A stretch of DNA of 28,027 bases from Cyanobacteriota bacterium (GTDB taxonomy: Bacteria; Cyanobacteriota; Cyanobacteriia; Phormidesmidales; Phormidesmidaceae). The translations under genes and the position numbers were made by a program. Below are positions 1 through 7,502 of this stretch, one piece after another (position 1 is the first letter of the stretch; each line of letters starts with the position of its first letter). The notes beneath the pieces are model-generated. The model saw only the letters and a list, made by a program, of their open reading frames with translations. It had not been told where the DNA came from and made no database searches. The stretch lies in contig JAIXUR010000038.1 of the NCBI GenBank assembly GCA_027483425.1, positions 1-28,027 on the forward strand, in the 5' to 3' direction.

Positions 1-3
1 AAA

Positions 4-54
4 ACCAAAATGGGCAGCTTAGAATCGCGCTGATTCTAAGCTGCCCATTTTGGT
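4..54. terminator. Perfect 23-bp inverted repeat, probable bidirectional terminator
   Basis: Bases 4-26 and 32-54 are exact reverse complements around a 5-base loop (GCGCT). The arm ends in AAAA/TTTT-rich sequence, so it could stop transcription arriving from either side. On the plus strand the arm finishes with ATTTTGGT rather than a long T run, so it is not a textbook terminator. It lies at the window edge, and the gene it would serve is out of view. Copy A of the folded repeat begins 10 bases downstream. Confidence 0.55.
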
Positions 55-63
55 ACTCAGATT

Positions 64-164
64 AGAGTGTTCCAACTAAATACCTATCCGGGATCTCGCC
101 GCGACCGGCCCAACGGGCCGAGTTCGCGTCCTTGGAAGGGATATTTTTTTAGTTGGGATACTCT
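64..164 (+). repeat. Folded ~100-bp repeat, copy A
   Basis: This element is about 85% identical to 9274-9373. Its ends, 64-80 and 148-164, pair over 17 bp; 15 pairs are Watson-Crick and two (69/159, 71/157) are G-U when read on the plus strand. Inside are stems 85-89/139-143, 100-104/124-128 and an apical hairpin 106-111/115-120 with an AAC loop. No open reading frame is convincing within it. It lies downstream of desB and converges on it. It could be a small structured RNA, a transposase-less (MITE-like) mobile element, or a repetitive extragenic palindrome. The structure and the repetition are seen directly; its function is unknown. Confidence 0.75.
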
Positions 165-225
165 TACCGAGGCCAACCAAGCCCGTGGCTATGGCGGTGA
201 CCTCGACCCCTACCGCCCTACTGCC

Positions 226-1305
226 CTACCGATGGTCGGGGTGGGGTTGGTAATACACCTTAGCCCCCTGGTCAGGCACGTAATGGCAAGCCCAATAGGA
301 CCGGGCAAAGCTTTTCCACACCGGTTCCTCAGAGCGGCGGTAGTGGTCACCCAAAATAGGTTTAATCGCCTCCGTCGCGGCCTTGAGATGGTAGTGGGGA
401 ATGCTCAAAAAAATGTGGTGGGCCACATGGGTGCCAATATTGTGGTGAATGGGGTTGATAAAACCATAGTCGCGGTCAATGGTCGACAACGCCCCTTTGA
501 GAAAGTACCATTCATCACCTCGGTACCAGGGAATATCGGGCTCACTGTGGTGCAAAAACGTCACCAAATCAAGCCACATCACAAACACCAGGTAAGGTGC
601 CACGTAGTACTGCACTAAAAACACCAGGCCGTTGGTGAGCCCTAGCCAGGCCAAAAATACAACCATGCCTGACCAGCACAGGGTGCTCACCAACACATCA
701 CCCCGCTCAGATGGGCGAAATAGGTCGCTGCCGGGCATAAAGTGAGATCCATTCCGCCCCGAGGATCTAAAGAATAGGTAGAACGGATAGGCAAACAGTA
801 AGCCGTGAAACCGCACCAGCTTCTGCACCGCCGGCATAGCCCGATAGGTCGACTCATCAATCGGGTACCAGCTCTCATCGGTATCGATGTTGCCCGTGTT
901 GGCATGGTGGGTGCGGTGGCTAATGCGCCAGCCGTGGTAGGGCACCAAAATAGGCGTGTGGGCCAGGTGTCCAACCAGGTTATTCAACCATTTGTAGCGC
1001 GAAAACGACCCGTGACCGCAGTCGTGACCCACTACAAAAAGTGCCCAGAACATCGTTCCCTGGGCCAGCCAAAAAATCGGAAAAAAGAACCAAGAATCCA
1101 GGGCATGGGCCATGGCGTAGAGCCCGGCAATGATGCCCAGATCTAACGCAAAATAGGCCAATGACCGCAGCGCCGCAGGTTGAAAACAGTAGTCAGGAAT
1201 AGCCGCCTTCAGGTCCTGAAGGGTAAAGGTTAACTCCTGGGCTGAGCGAACGTAGGCAGATAGTTCTGCCGTTGTAGCCCCTGGAGGAACACGATCTAAT
1301 TGCAC
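226..1305 (-). CDS. desB: Acyl-lipid omega-3 (delta-15) fatty acid desaturase DesB
   Basis: This membrane di-iron desaturase introduces the omega-3 double bond into fatty acids already attached to glycerolipids, using reduced ferredoxin and O2. All three histidine boxes are present: HDCGH at residues 94-98, HRTHH at 130-134 and HVAHH at 293-297. They lie between hydrophobic segments near residues 48-95 and 205-250. The stretches around HTPILVPYHGWRISHRTHH and the sequence from STIDRDYGF to the third box match cyanobacterial DesB closely and separate it from DesA and DesC. At 359 residues it has the family's usual length. Translation appears to start at GTG (1305); a nearby upstream ATG is out of frame and no strong ribosome binding site is visible. 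In other cyanobacteria desB is cold-induced; its upstream region here is the 180-bp gap before the amylase stop codon. Confidence 0.95.
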   Translation of the reverse strand: MQLDRVPPGATTAELSAYVRSAQELTFTLQDLKAAIPDYCFQPAALRSLAYFALDLGIIAGLYAMAHALDSWFFFPIFWLAQGTMFWALFVVGHDCGHGSFSRYKWLNNLVGHLAHTPILVPYHGWRISHRTHHANTGNIDTDESWYPIDESTYRAMPAVQKLVRFHGLLFAYPFYLFFRSSGRNGSHFMPGSDLFRPSERGDVLVSTLCWSGMVVFLAWLGLTNGLVFLVQYYVAPYLVFVMWLDLVTFLHHSEPDIPWYRGDEWYFLKGALSTIDRDYGFINPIHHNIGTHVAHHIFLSIPHYHLKAATEAIKPILGDHYRRSEEPVWKSFARSYWACHYVPDQGAKVYYQPHPDHR

Positions 1306-1444
1306 GCAAGTACCAATTTAACCATAGAGATGAACGCCCGGCCCCTTTGCTGGAGTAATGAGCCGACGTTACATAGCTTAACTTTTTGTGGGGTTAAATT
1401 CTATCCGGCGGGGGTTGCCCCCAGGTCCAAACCAATTCCTTGCT

Positions 1445-1486
1445 GGCTGGGCCTGGGAGCAACCCTCGGGTCTGTGGAGCCCAGCC
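1445..1486 (-). terminator. Weak terminator-like hairpin after the amylase gene
   Basis: Bases 1445-1452 (GGCTGGGC) and 1479-1486 (GCCCAGCC) can pair over 8 bp around a 26-base loop, directly against the amylase stop codon. No T run follows on the minus strand, so termination would have to be weak or Rho-dependent. The rest of 1306-1485 would hold the desB promoter. Confidence 0.25.
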
Positions 1487-3171
1487 TAGGTCGACAGCAG
1501 GTTTAGAACAGTGCTTAACACAGGGTGCTCCTCCACCCATACCGACACTGCCCCCCCGTTACAGCGAAACTCTGCCCAGCCATCGTTGTTGGTGGTAATG
1601 GTGTGTGGAATGTGGCCCGTGAGGTCGTAAAAGGCGGTATTGGGCTTGCCCACCTCCATCCATTTAGTGCCCTCCGACCCGTTGGTCAACAGTACCGCCA
1701 TCGCCCGGGGATGGGTTTCTGACCCCAGGCGGGTCCAGCCCACTGTGTTGGGATGGTCAAAGTAGTCGTACTGGGGGCCGTAGGCAAAGTGCTTACGACC
1801 CAGCAGTAGCCGATCCAAGATATCCCGGTGCGAGTCCATCCAGATCTCGTGCTCGTTGCCGTCGCGGCCCCTATCCACGTAGTGGGCGCCGTAGTAATCG
1901 CAGTAAAAAATACAGGGGTAGCCTTCCTCCCGCAGCAGGATCATGGCGTAGGCTAAGGGCTTAAACCATGCCTCCACCAACGACTCCAGCGCCTGTAGGG
2001 GCTGGGTATCGTGGTTCTCAACCAGGGTGACAGCCAACAGCGGCATTTCTTTGACCACGGTGTTGTCAAAGATGGTGCGCAGATCGTAGTGACTGCCCGC
2101 TTTACTGGCCTGGTGAAAATTGTTGTGTAACGGGGCATCAAAGAGCGCTTGGCCACCGCCAGAATTACCGGCATACCAGCTCAGGGCACCCAAGTCGTAG
2201 GTCCAGTATTCGCCCACGCAGAACAAATCTCGCTGGGCATGGCTTTCCAGGTGGGCCAACCAGTCCACAAAAAAATCACCCCCGATATGCTTAATCGCAT
2301 CTAGGCGAAAGCCGTCTGCTCCAATTTCGTCGAGCATCCACTCGCCCCAGTACTTCAGCTCACCGCGCACCTCAGGGTGATCCATGTCCAGGTCACAGCC
2401 CAGCAGGTAATCGAAGTTACCCCGTTCCAGGCTCACTTTGCCGTCAAAGGATTTTCCCTCGATCAGCCAAACGGCTTTGTAATCAGGCTCCCAGCTGTTG
2501 TAGTCGGTCGCATCAAAGTGGTACCAGTGCCACTTCATGCTCGAGTAGGTGTCGTTCCGCCCCGGAAAGTTAAAGCCCGTCCACGATTTAATGGTGCGCT
2601 GATCGCCCAGGGATCGACAGCGATCGATAGGATCCATAGGCGTCGCGTTAAATTCTTCCTCATAGTCCGCCGCCATTTTGTGGTTAAACACCACATCGGC
2701 GTAAATGTTCAGGCCCAGATCACGGCAGGCCTTCACCGCCGCCACGTACTCGTCTTTAGTCCCGTACTTAGTGCGCACCGTCCCCTGTTGGTCAAACTCC
2801 CCCAGGTCAAACAGGTCATAGACCCCATAGCCCACATCGTTGGCCCCCCCAATCCCTTTGTAGGCCGGCGGTAACCACAGCGCCGTAATTCCCGCTGCGA
2901 GCAAGGCGGGAGCTTCTGCTTTGACACGGTTCCAGTGGTCACCATCGGCGGGGGTATACCAGTGGAAGTACTGCATCATCGTGCCATTAAACTCCCCCTC
3001 TTTGCGTCGGCTGCGGAGGGTGTCTGCATTGGTTTCCAGCCATTCTCTGAGCGCCGCTTTAGCGGTTTCTGCTGATGCAGGGGAAAATGTAGACCCTAAG
3101 GTCTTGAAGGTGTCTTTAAGCTGCCGAAAGGGATGAGCCATGGCCAATACCGTAGGATGCATTTCCAACAC
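1486..3171 (-). CDS. GH13 alpha-amylase, cytoplasmic type
   Basis: This enzyme hydrolyses alpha-1,4 bonds in glycogen or malto-oligosaccharides. The four conserved GH13 regions are in order: DVVFNH at residues 159-164, GFRLDAIKH at 287-295 with the nucleophile Asp291, VGEYW with the acid/base Glu321, and VENHDTQ with the transition-state Asp388. The MMQYFHWY and GIGGANDVGYGVYDLFDLGEF segments resemble the bacterial cytoplasmic/liquefying subfamily (GH13_5). There is no signal peptide, so it is probably intracellular and acts in storage-glycogen turnover. The catalytic domain begins near residue 60 and is preceded by a charged segment not typical of the subfamily. The first possible start is GTG (3171); ATG at 3162 (residue 4) or 3141 (residue 11) are equally possible. 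Calls for the family are firm; the exact product spectrum is not known. Confidence 0.92.
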   Translation of the reverse strand: MLEMHPTVLAMAHPFRQLKDTFKTLGSTFSPASAETAKAALREWLETNADTLRSRRKEGEFNGTMMQYFHWYTPADGDHWNRVKAEAPALLAAGITALWLPPAYKGIGGANDVGYGVYDLFDLGEFDQQGTVRTKYGTKDEYVAAVKACRDLGLNIYADVVFNHKMAADYEEEFNATPMDPIDRCRSLGDQRTIKSWTGFNFPGRNDTYSSMKWHWYHFDATDYNSWEPDYKAVWLIEGKSFDGKVSLERGNFDYLLGCDLDMDHPEVRGELKYWGEWMLDEIGADGFRLDAIKHIGGDFFVDWLAHLESHAQRDLFCVGEYWTYDLGALSWYAGNSGGGQALFDAPLHNNFHQASKAGSHYDLRTIFDNTVVKEMPLLAVTLVENHDTQPLQALESLVEAWFKPLAYAMILLREEGYPCIFYCDYYGAHYVDRGRDGNEHEIWMDSHRDILDRLLLGRKHFAYGPQYDYFDHPNTVGWTRLGSETHPRAMAVLLTNGSEGTKWMEVGKPNTAFYDLTGHIPHTITTNNDGWAEFRCNGGAVSVWVEEHPVLSTVLNLLST

Positions 3172-4010
3172 AATACGAGCAAACCTTAAAAATAGGGTAA
3201 AGAAATTGGGAGCAGCTAGCTCACCATCCCGAAGAAGAGGGTTCAGAGCCCAGGGGCAGTAGGATCCAGGGCCAGGTCAGAGAATCACGCATTTTAGCCG
3301 TTCGATATCGCACTCAACCTATTCAGTAGTCTACGGAGTCTGGGTAAAGCGATGATAATTTTGGAGCGATCGCTTCAGCAAACCCAAGGTTAATTCTGGC
3401 GTCCCCCGCCCCCCCAGACGTTGCCGCCTCAACACCAAAATTACACCTTAGAAACCTATACTTTTAAATCTTTAAAGAGCCCAAGGTTTGGCCTCTGAGC
3501 GGCTGATAGAGATTGCCTTCGATCGGCAAAAATGCTTGTTTTAATAGGCTGTAGCGGTTCCTTGGCAGGTCAAGTACAGCAAAATTTTGCCCGATTAGAC
3601 CCTCAGCCCATGGCCATGGGATAGCAATTTAAGCAACACTAGACACCTCCCAAGAACAGTTAAAGTATAAAAAAACTATCCCACCCTGAAATTATACGGA
3701 TGGCACTTGTTGGCATTAATCTTGGCCTCATAAAACCATATTAATCTCGTGAAAACAAACGACCAAACCTAGCCTGAGCTGTTTTTTTTGGTTTCATGGG
3801 ATTAAGCAATTCGTTCTGGGTGGCAATTGCCCCAAAGACCGAGTGGCCTGACCGTCATCACTGGGGCTGCACGATCACCCTGCGCAGCTCGGCCTCCCCG
3901 GTACGGTAGAGCCCATGCCCCTGACTAGCAACAGGGCAAACTCTAACCCCAGGATCCTGTGATGACTCTTTCCATGATGATTAGGGCTTATTAGGGAGCA
4001 CGCATTTTAC
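3172..4010. other. Long intergenic region (about 840 bp), no gene found
   Basis: The amylase gene leaves this region on the minus strand and the next gene leaves on the plus strand, so both promoters should lie here. No open reading frame of coding quality is visible. It holds a HIP1 site inside AGCGATCGCT near 3365, a 14-bp perfect palindrome at 3607-3620 (CCCATGGCCATGGG), a 10-bp palindrome at 3822-3831 (GGCAATTGCC) and an AT-rich stretch at about 3655-3800. That stretch includes the direct repeat ATTAATCT and an eight-T run near 3782. No known riboswitch or small RNA was recognised. Confidence 0.6.
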
Positions 4011-4283
4011 ATGGCTACGTCTGCACCACATCCATTGCCTGAAACTCAGGTTGGCGTCTACGAGTGCGCCATCACCCTTAAATTTCGCATCTTAGAAGAG
4101 AGCCAGGTCATGGCCGATCGCGAGCATTTATTAGAACTGTTGATTGATGCGTTCTCCTACGGCAGCGATGAGTTTGTAGAGCAGCTCGAGTCTCAGGTAG
4201 ATGTCACTGAGGTCTCAGAGATGCAGGCCGCTCCCCTGATGCGTCGCCAGCTGATACGGCTGCGCAATTTACCCGCAACGTAA
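4011..4283 (+). CDS. Npun_R1517-like small cyanobacterial protein (putative transcriptional regulator)
   Basis: This 90-residue soluble protein has a conserved core running from VGVYECAITLKFRILEE through the ADREHLLELLIDAF segment to MRRQLIRLRN at its C terminus. That layout resembles the cyanobacterial family named after Npun_R1517, which is annotated as a heterocyst-differentiation transcriptional regulator; members also occur in strains without heterocysts. The assignment comes from remembered sequence pattern and is unverified. No classical helix-turn-helix is obvious. Translation begins at ATG; GGGAG lies about 16 bases upstream, further than ideal. It is transcribed in the same direction as psb32, 155 bp downstream, but a shared function is not implied. 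Confidence 0.6.
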   Translation: MATSAPHPLPETQVGVYECAITLKFRILEESQVMADREHLLELLIDAFSYGSDEFVEQLESQVDVTEVSEMQAAPLMRRQLIRLRNLPAT

Positions 4284-4310
4284 CCATCTGCGCCCTGGGC
4301 TACTAGCAGG

Positions 4311-4339
4311 ATCGTCCCCCTGAAGCAAAGTGGGGCGAT
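4311..4339 (+). terminator. Weak stem-loop between the small regulator and psb32
   Basis: ATCG-T-CCCC (4311-4319) pairs with GGGGCGAT (4332-4339) with one bulged base, giving an 8-bp stem and a 12-base loop. No T run follows, so efficient termination is doubtful. Confidence 0.25.
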
Positions 4340-4438
4340 CGGGTTCCCTCGTGGCTCTCAGCCCCTTATCATGAATGACTAGGGGTTTAGAGGAGTCTAG
4401 CGAGTTCCCCGACCCGGTAGTTGCTGTAGCTTAGGTTC

Positions 4439-5179
4439 ATGAACAGTCATTCCCTGCAACAGGTTTTGGCCCAGTCGGTTCAGCTCTGCTGGAGCGGCGC
4501 TGTAGGGCTGTTTTTACTGCTGCTCCTAGTGTTGGGGCTGGCGACGTCCCCCGCCGAAGCCGTGGCTGTCTTTCAAATGCCAACCGTAGCGCCAGGAGAG
4601 TCTACCTGGGTCGTAGACGAAGCCAGCCTGATCAGCCGCTTCAACGAAGCTAAGATCTCGGGCCGCCTAGGTGACCTAGCCACGGTTACGGGCAATGAGG
4701 TGCGCCTGGTCACCATCCACCACTTTGACTACGGCGACACCATTCAAACCTTTACCGACAAGCTGTTTGATCGCTGGTATCCCACTCCCGAGGCCCAGGC
4801 CAACCAAACCCTGCTGGTACTCGATGACGTCACCAAAACCGTAGGCATTCGCGTGGGCGATCAATCGGCCACGCTCCTAGATCCGGCCATTGCCACCAGC
4901 GTCGCCCAAGAAACAGTGCTCTTTCCCCTGCTAGATGGTGATAAGTACAATCAGTCATTCTTGGCCGCCAGCGATCGCCTAGTGGCCGTACTCAGCGGCA
5001 AAGAAGACCCCGGTCCACCGGCCTTCGATGACTCCTATGACAGCGAGAGCACCTTTGCGAGTGCCGAAGAAACCGCAGAAAACCGTGGCAATAACGCCCT
5101 TATTTTAGTGGTGCTGTTGGTGCTGGCTACGGTGATCCCCATGGCCACTTACTTCTGGTATGCAGGGTTTGGCAATTAG
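4439..5179 (+). CDS. psb32: Photosystem II repair protein Psb32 (TPM domain)
   Basis: This 246-residue membrane-anchored protein has a TPM (TLP18.3/Psb32/MOLO-1) domain. Psb32 is an accessory protein of photosystem II; in Synechocystis and as plant TLP18.3 it protects against photodamage and aids repair. A signal or anchor helix lies at residues 20-38 and ends in SPAEA, suited to cleavage. The TPM domain spans about 55-190, with VVDEASLISRFNEAKI, LVTIHHFDYGDTIQTF and a TLLVLDD strand. An acidic linker (195-215) and a second membrane helix (219-240) follow. This topology puts the domain in the thylakoid lumen or periplasm. Translation starts at ATG with only a poor ribosome binding site. The gene converges on 5220-7118, with 40 bp between them. 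Confidence 0.85.
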   Translation: MNSHSLQQVLAQSVQLCWSGAVGLFLLLLLVLGLATSPAEAVAVFQMPTVAPGESTWVVDEASLISRFNEAKISGRLGDLATVTGNEVRLVTIHHFDYGDTIQTFTDKLFDRWYPTPEAQANQTLLVLDDVTKTVGIRVGDQSATLLDPAIATSVAQETVLFPLLDGDKYNQSFLAASDRLVAVLSGKEDPGPPAFDDSYDSESTFASAEETAENRGNNALILVVLLVLATVIPMATYFWYAGFGN

Positions 5180-5219
5180 GGCAATTCTGGCAACAAAAAT
5201 ACCCAAGATTCTTGCTCCC

Positions 5220-7118
5220 CTATTCATCCGTTTCTGACTCAATCACCAGGGGGCAGGTGCTGCCGTCATTGGCTTCCGGGGGGATCAACCCAACCATGTG
5301 GGGCACTGGGCGAGGGACATATCCCACCAAAGAATCGCCCCGGTAGGCCAACGAGGTGCTGGCTCCAGAATCCAGCATCACAGCATCTCGTAGACCGGCC
5401 TCGTGCAACAGTTCCCCAAGTTCTATGGAGTCCACCATGGTGTGGGTTACTCCCACCACGGGCTGGCCAGCGTTGTTAATACCCCAAAAGGCGCGGTGGC
5501 GGCGGGCATCAAAGTCAAACAGGGTACCAAAGGTGCTGGCTGGCTGCGGTACCCCATCCTTAACTAGCCAGGCCGCCGCCACAAAGGCGTCAGTCACCCC
5601 AGGCAACTCTCGAGTTAGACCCGCCAGGGTATTGTGGCGATCGGCGTCAAAGGGCACAAATAGCACCTGATCCGGGCCAATCAGCACCAAGGGGCGAGTA
5701 TTGAGCTTAGGATTTTCTCCATCGTAGCCCGGTACAAACTGCCGCGTACTCTGACTCAAAACCGGACCAATCATGACGTTAGAGTCCAGATATTCCAGCG
5801 AGAAAAAGCCGCCATCGACGGCTCCCGCAATATTGGTGCCCGCCATCATATCAGGTAGCTGGTAACGGCTGTCAGCATGCATCGTTACCGGTTGACCGCC
5901 GCTGATTAGGGTCAGCGACTGATCATCGAAGTCAAGCTTCTGTACCCCTACAGGGGCCATAAAGTTAAACTCCGAGTCCGCCACCACCACGGGTTCCACC
6001 CCAGCTTCGGGTTCCCCGCCCCAGGCGACATCCAAGAGGGAGTTGAGGCTGGACTGGCCAAACCGCTCGATCGCTAGCAGCGATTCTGATGCCCCCGCAA
6101 ACTGCTCATCCTGCTGGCGCATTGTAAACGCGGCCATATAGCCTGCATCGGCCACCGCCTTAGCCACCCGCTCATCGTAGTAGCCAGTGGGGTAGCTAAA
6201 ATACCTCATCGGGATGCCCAACTCGCTCTCCAGGCGGCGCTTGGACTCCACAACCTCGTAGGTCAAATCTTCGTCGCTAAGCTCCCGCAGGTCAGCGGGG
6301 TGAGTCACGCTATGGGATCCGATAGTCACCAGTGGATCCGCCGCCATTTCCTTAACCTGCGCCCAGGTTAGGGTTGATCGCCCAGCCACCTTGCCATCGA
6401 TCTTGCCGGGGAACACAAAGAAGGTGGCGGGCACTTGATACTTGCGCAGCAGCGGCAAAACGTGCTCGTAGTGACCGACGTAGCCATCATCAAAGGTGAG
6501 GAGGACAGGCTTCTCGGGCAGCGGTTCCCCTGTCCGCAGGTGCTGCACCAACTGGTCAGGGCTGATCGGCGTTAGACCGTTGTCCAAAATAGTTTTGAGC
6601 TGATTTTCAAAGTCCTCAGGGGTGAGATCAAAAAATACTTCCGGTGGGCTGAGGACGTCGTGGAACATCAGCACCGGCACCCTTGCCTCCGTCGCTTTGG
6701 GGCTAATGCCGGGCCAGGGTTCTGCGCCTAGCTGGGCAATGGCAGCGGTGACTAGATTGGCCGAGGTCGACTTCAGCGCTACCCCCTGAAAGAGTTGACT
6801 ACCCGCCTCCCCATCAGCGTCCATGGCCTGGGCTAGCTCAGCAGGCCGTCGGCACAACCGCTCACTGCTGACCACCATGGGAAACGCGTCTGCCCCGGGG
6901 GCATCGGCCAGGGCAACCAATTGGGTATCGAGAATCTGAGGCTGAGCCGCTGCTGTCGAGGCCGCCAGCCCCACGCTACCAAGACTGATAGCTCCTGTGC
7001 TCAAAGCACCTACCAAAGGCACGGCTGCGCCTAGCAAAAATGCGCCCGATCCCAGGGTCACCAGCGCCCGTGCTTTAGATGGCTTACCGCTCAACTCTTT
7101 CTTCGCGTCCTTACCCAT
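5220..7118 (-). CDS. Exported NodB polysaccharide deacetylase fused to a phosphodiester glycosidase domain
   Basis: The 632-residue protein carries two enzyme domains. An N-terminal hydrophobic region (about 18-58) acts as signal or anchor after a lysine-rich start. Residues 145-335 form a carbohydrate esterase 4/NodB domain: TFDDG at 208-212 supplies the catalytic base and metal Asp, SHSVTH at 268-273 the two metal histidines, and FSYPTG at 307-312 follows. Residues about 400-612 match the NAGPA/phosphodiester glycosidase (formerly DUF2233) fold, with VDGGFF near 434-439 and LDSGASTS at 582-589. It probably trims acetyl groups and phosphodiester or glycosyl links in exopolysaccharide or wall polymers outside the cytoplasm; the true substrate is unknown. 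AAGGA sits about 7 bases before the ATG and supports this start. Confidence 0.85.
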   Translation of the reverse strand: MGKDAKKELSGKPSKARALVTLGSGAFLLGAAVPLVGALSTGAISLGSVGLAASTAAAQPQILDTQLVALADAPGADAFPMVVSSERLCRRPAELAQAMDADGEAGSQLFQGVALKSTSANLVTAAIAQLGAEPWPGISPKATEARVPVLMFHDVLSPPEVFFDLTPEDFENQLKTILDNGLTPISPDQLVQHLRTGEPLPEKPVLLTFDDGYVGHYEHVLPLLRKYQVPATFFVFPGKIDGKVAGRSTLTWAQVKEMAADPLVTIGSHSVTHPADLRELSDEDLTYEVVESKRRLESELGIPMRYFSYPTGYYDERVAKAVADAGYMAAFTMRQQDEQFAGASESLLAIERFGQSSLNSLLDVAWGGEPEAGVEPVVVADSEFNFMAPVGVQKLDFDDQSLTLISGGQPVTMHADSRYQLPDMMAGTNIAGAVDGGFFSLEYLDSNVMIGPVLSQSTRQFVPGYDGENPKLNTRPLVLIGPDQVLFVPFDADRHNTLAGLTRELPGVTDAFVAAAWLVKDGVPQPASTFGTLFDFDARRHRAFWGINNAGQPVVGVTHTMVDSIELGELLHEAGLRDAVMLDSGASTSLAYRGDSLVGYVPRPVPHMVGLIPPEANDGSTCPLVIESETDE

Positions 7119-7502
7119 TCGCCATCCTTCCCCACTAGAGCCGCAGCCCCGGCCAAAACCCTTTACATATTACTGGGGAACGTTGATTTTGTTCACCTTA
7201 AATGGCTTGTTTTTGGGTTAAGGCTCTGTTAACCCAGTCATCCAGGGAGAAGAGATGGTTGGAATGGCCTGGAAACGTCTGAGGCCTGGATATTGCCTAC
7301 CCTAACGAGCGTCATTTTCCACCTAGATGCTCGGTTCTGGCAGCCCCGGCGTAGTATGGAAAAGGCGTTGCTAGACTACGACAGCAATTTTGGGGGAAGG
7401 CGCTAGCGCGGCTAGGCCAGTGCATCTACAGCCGTTCGCCCCCCAGGCAGAAGATTGAATGGTTGATTCATCCCTGTATCCAGCTACGCCTAGGACAAGA
7501 CT
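7119..7502. other. Divergent intergenic region upstream of the deacetylase and pheA
   Basis: Promoters for the minus-strand deacetylase and plus-strand pheA should lie in these 384 bp. The only clear structure is an 8-bp inverted repeat, TGGGTTAA (7214-7221) and TTAACCCA (7229-7236), with a 7-base spacer. It lacks a T run on either strand, so it is more likely an operator or leader hairpin than a terminator. No small gene was seen. Confidence 0.4.

Noticed and set aside
67..618. 183-residue plus-strand open frame
   Set aside because: It runs through the folded repeat and antisense to desB, shows no recognisable domain and has the composition of a shadow frame.
1300..1506. 68-residue plus-strand open frame between desB and the amylase
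   Set aside because: No ribosome binding site, it overlaps both neighbouring gene ends, and the composition is not protein-like.
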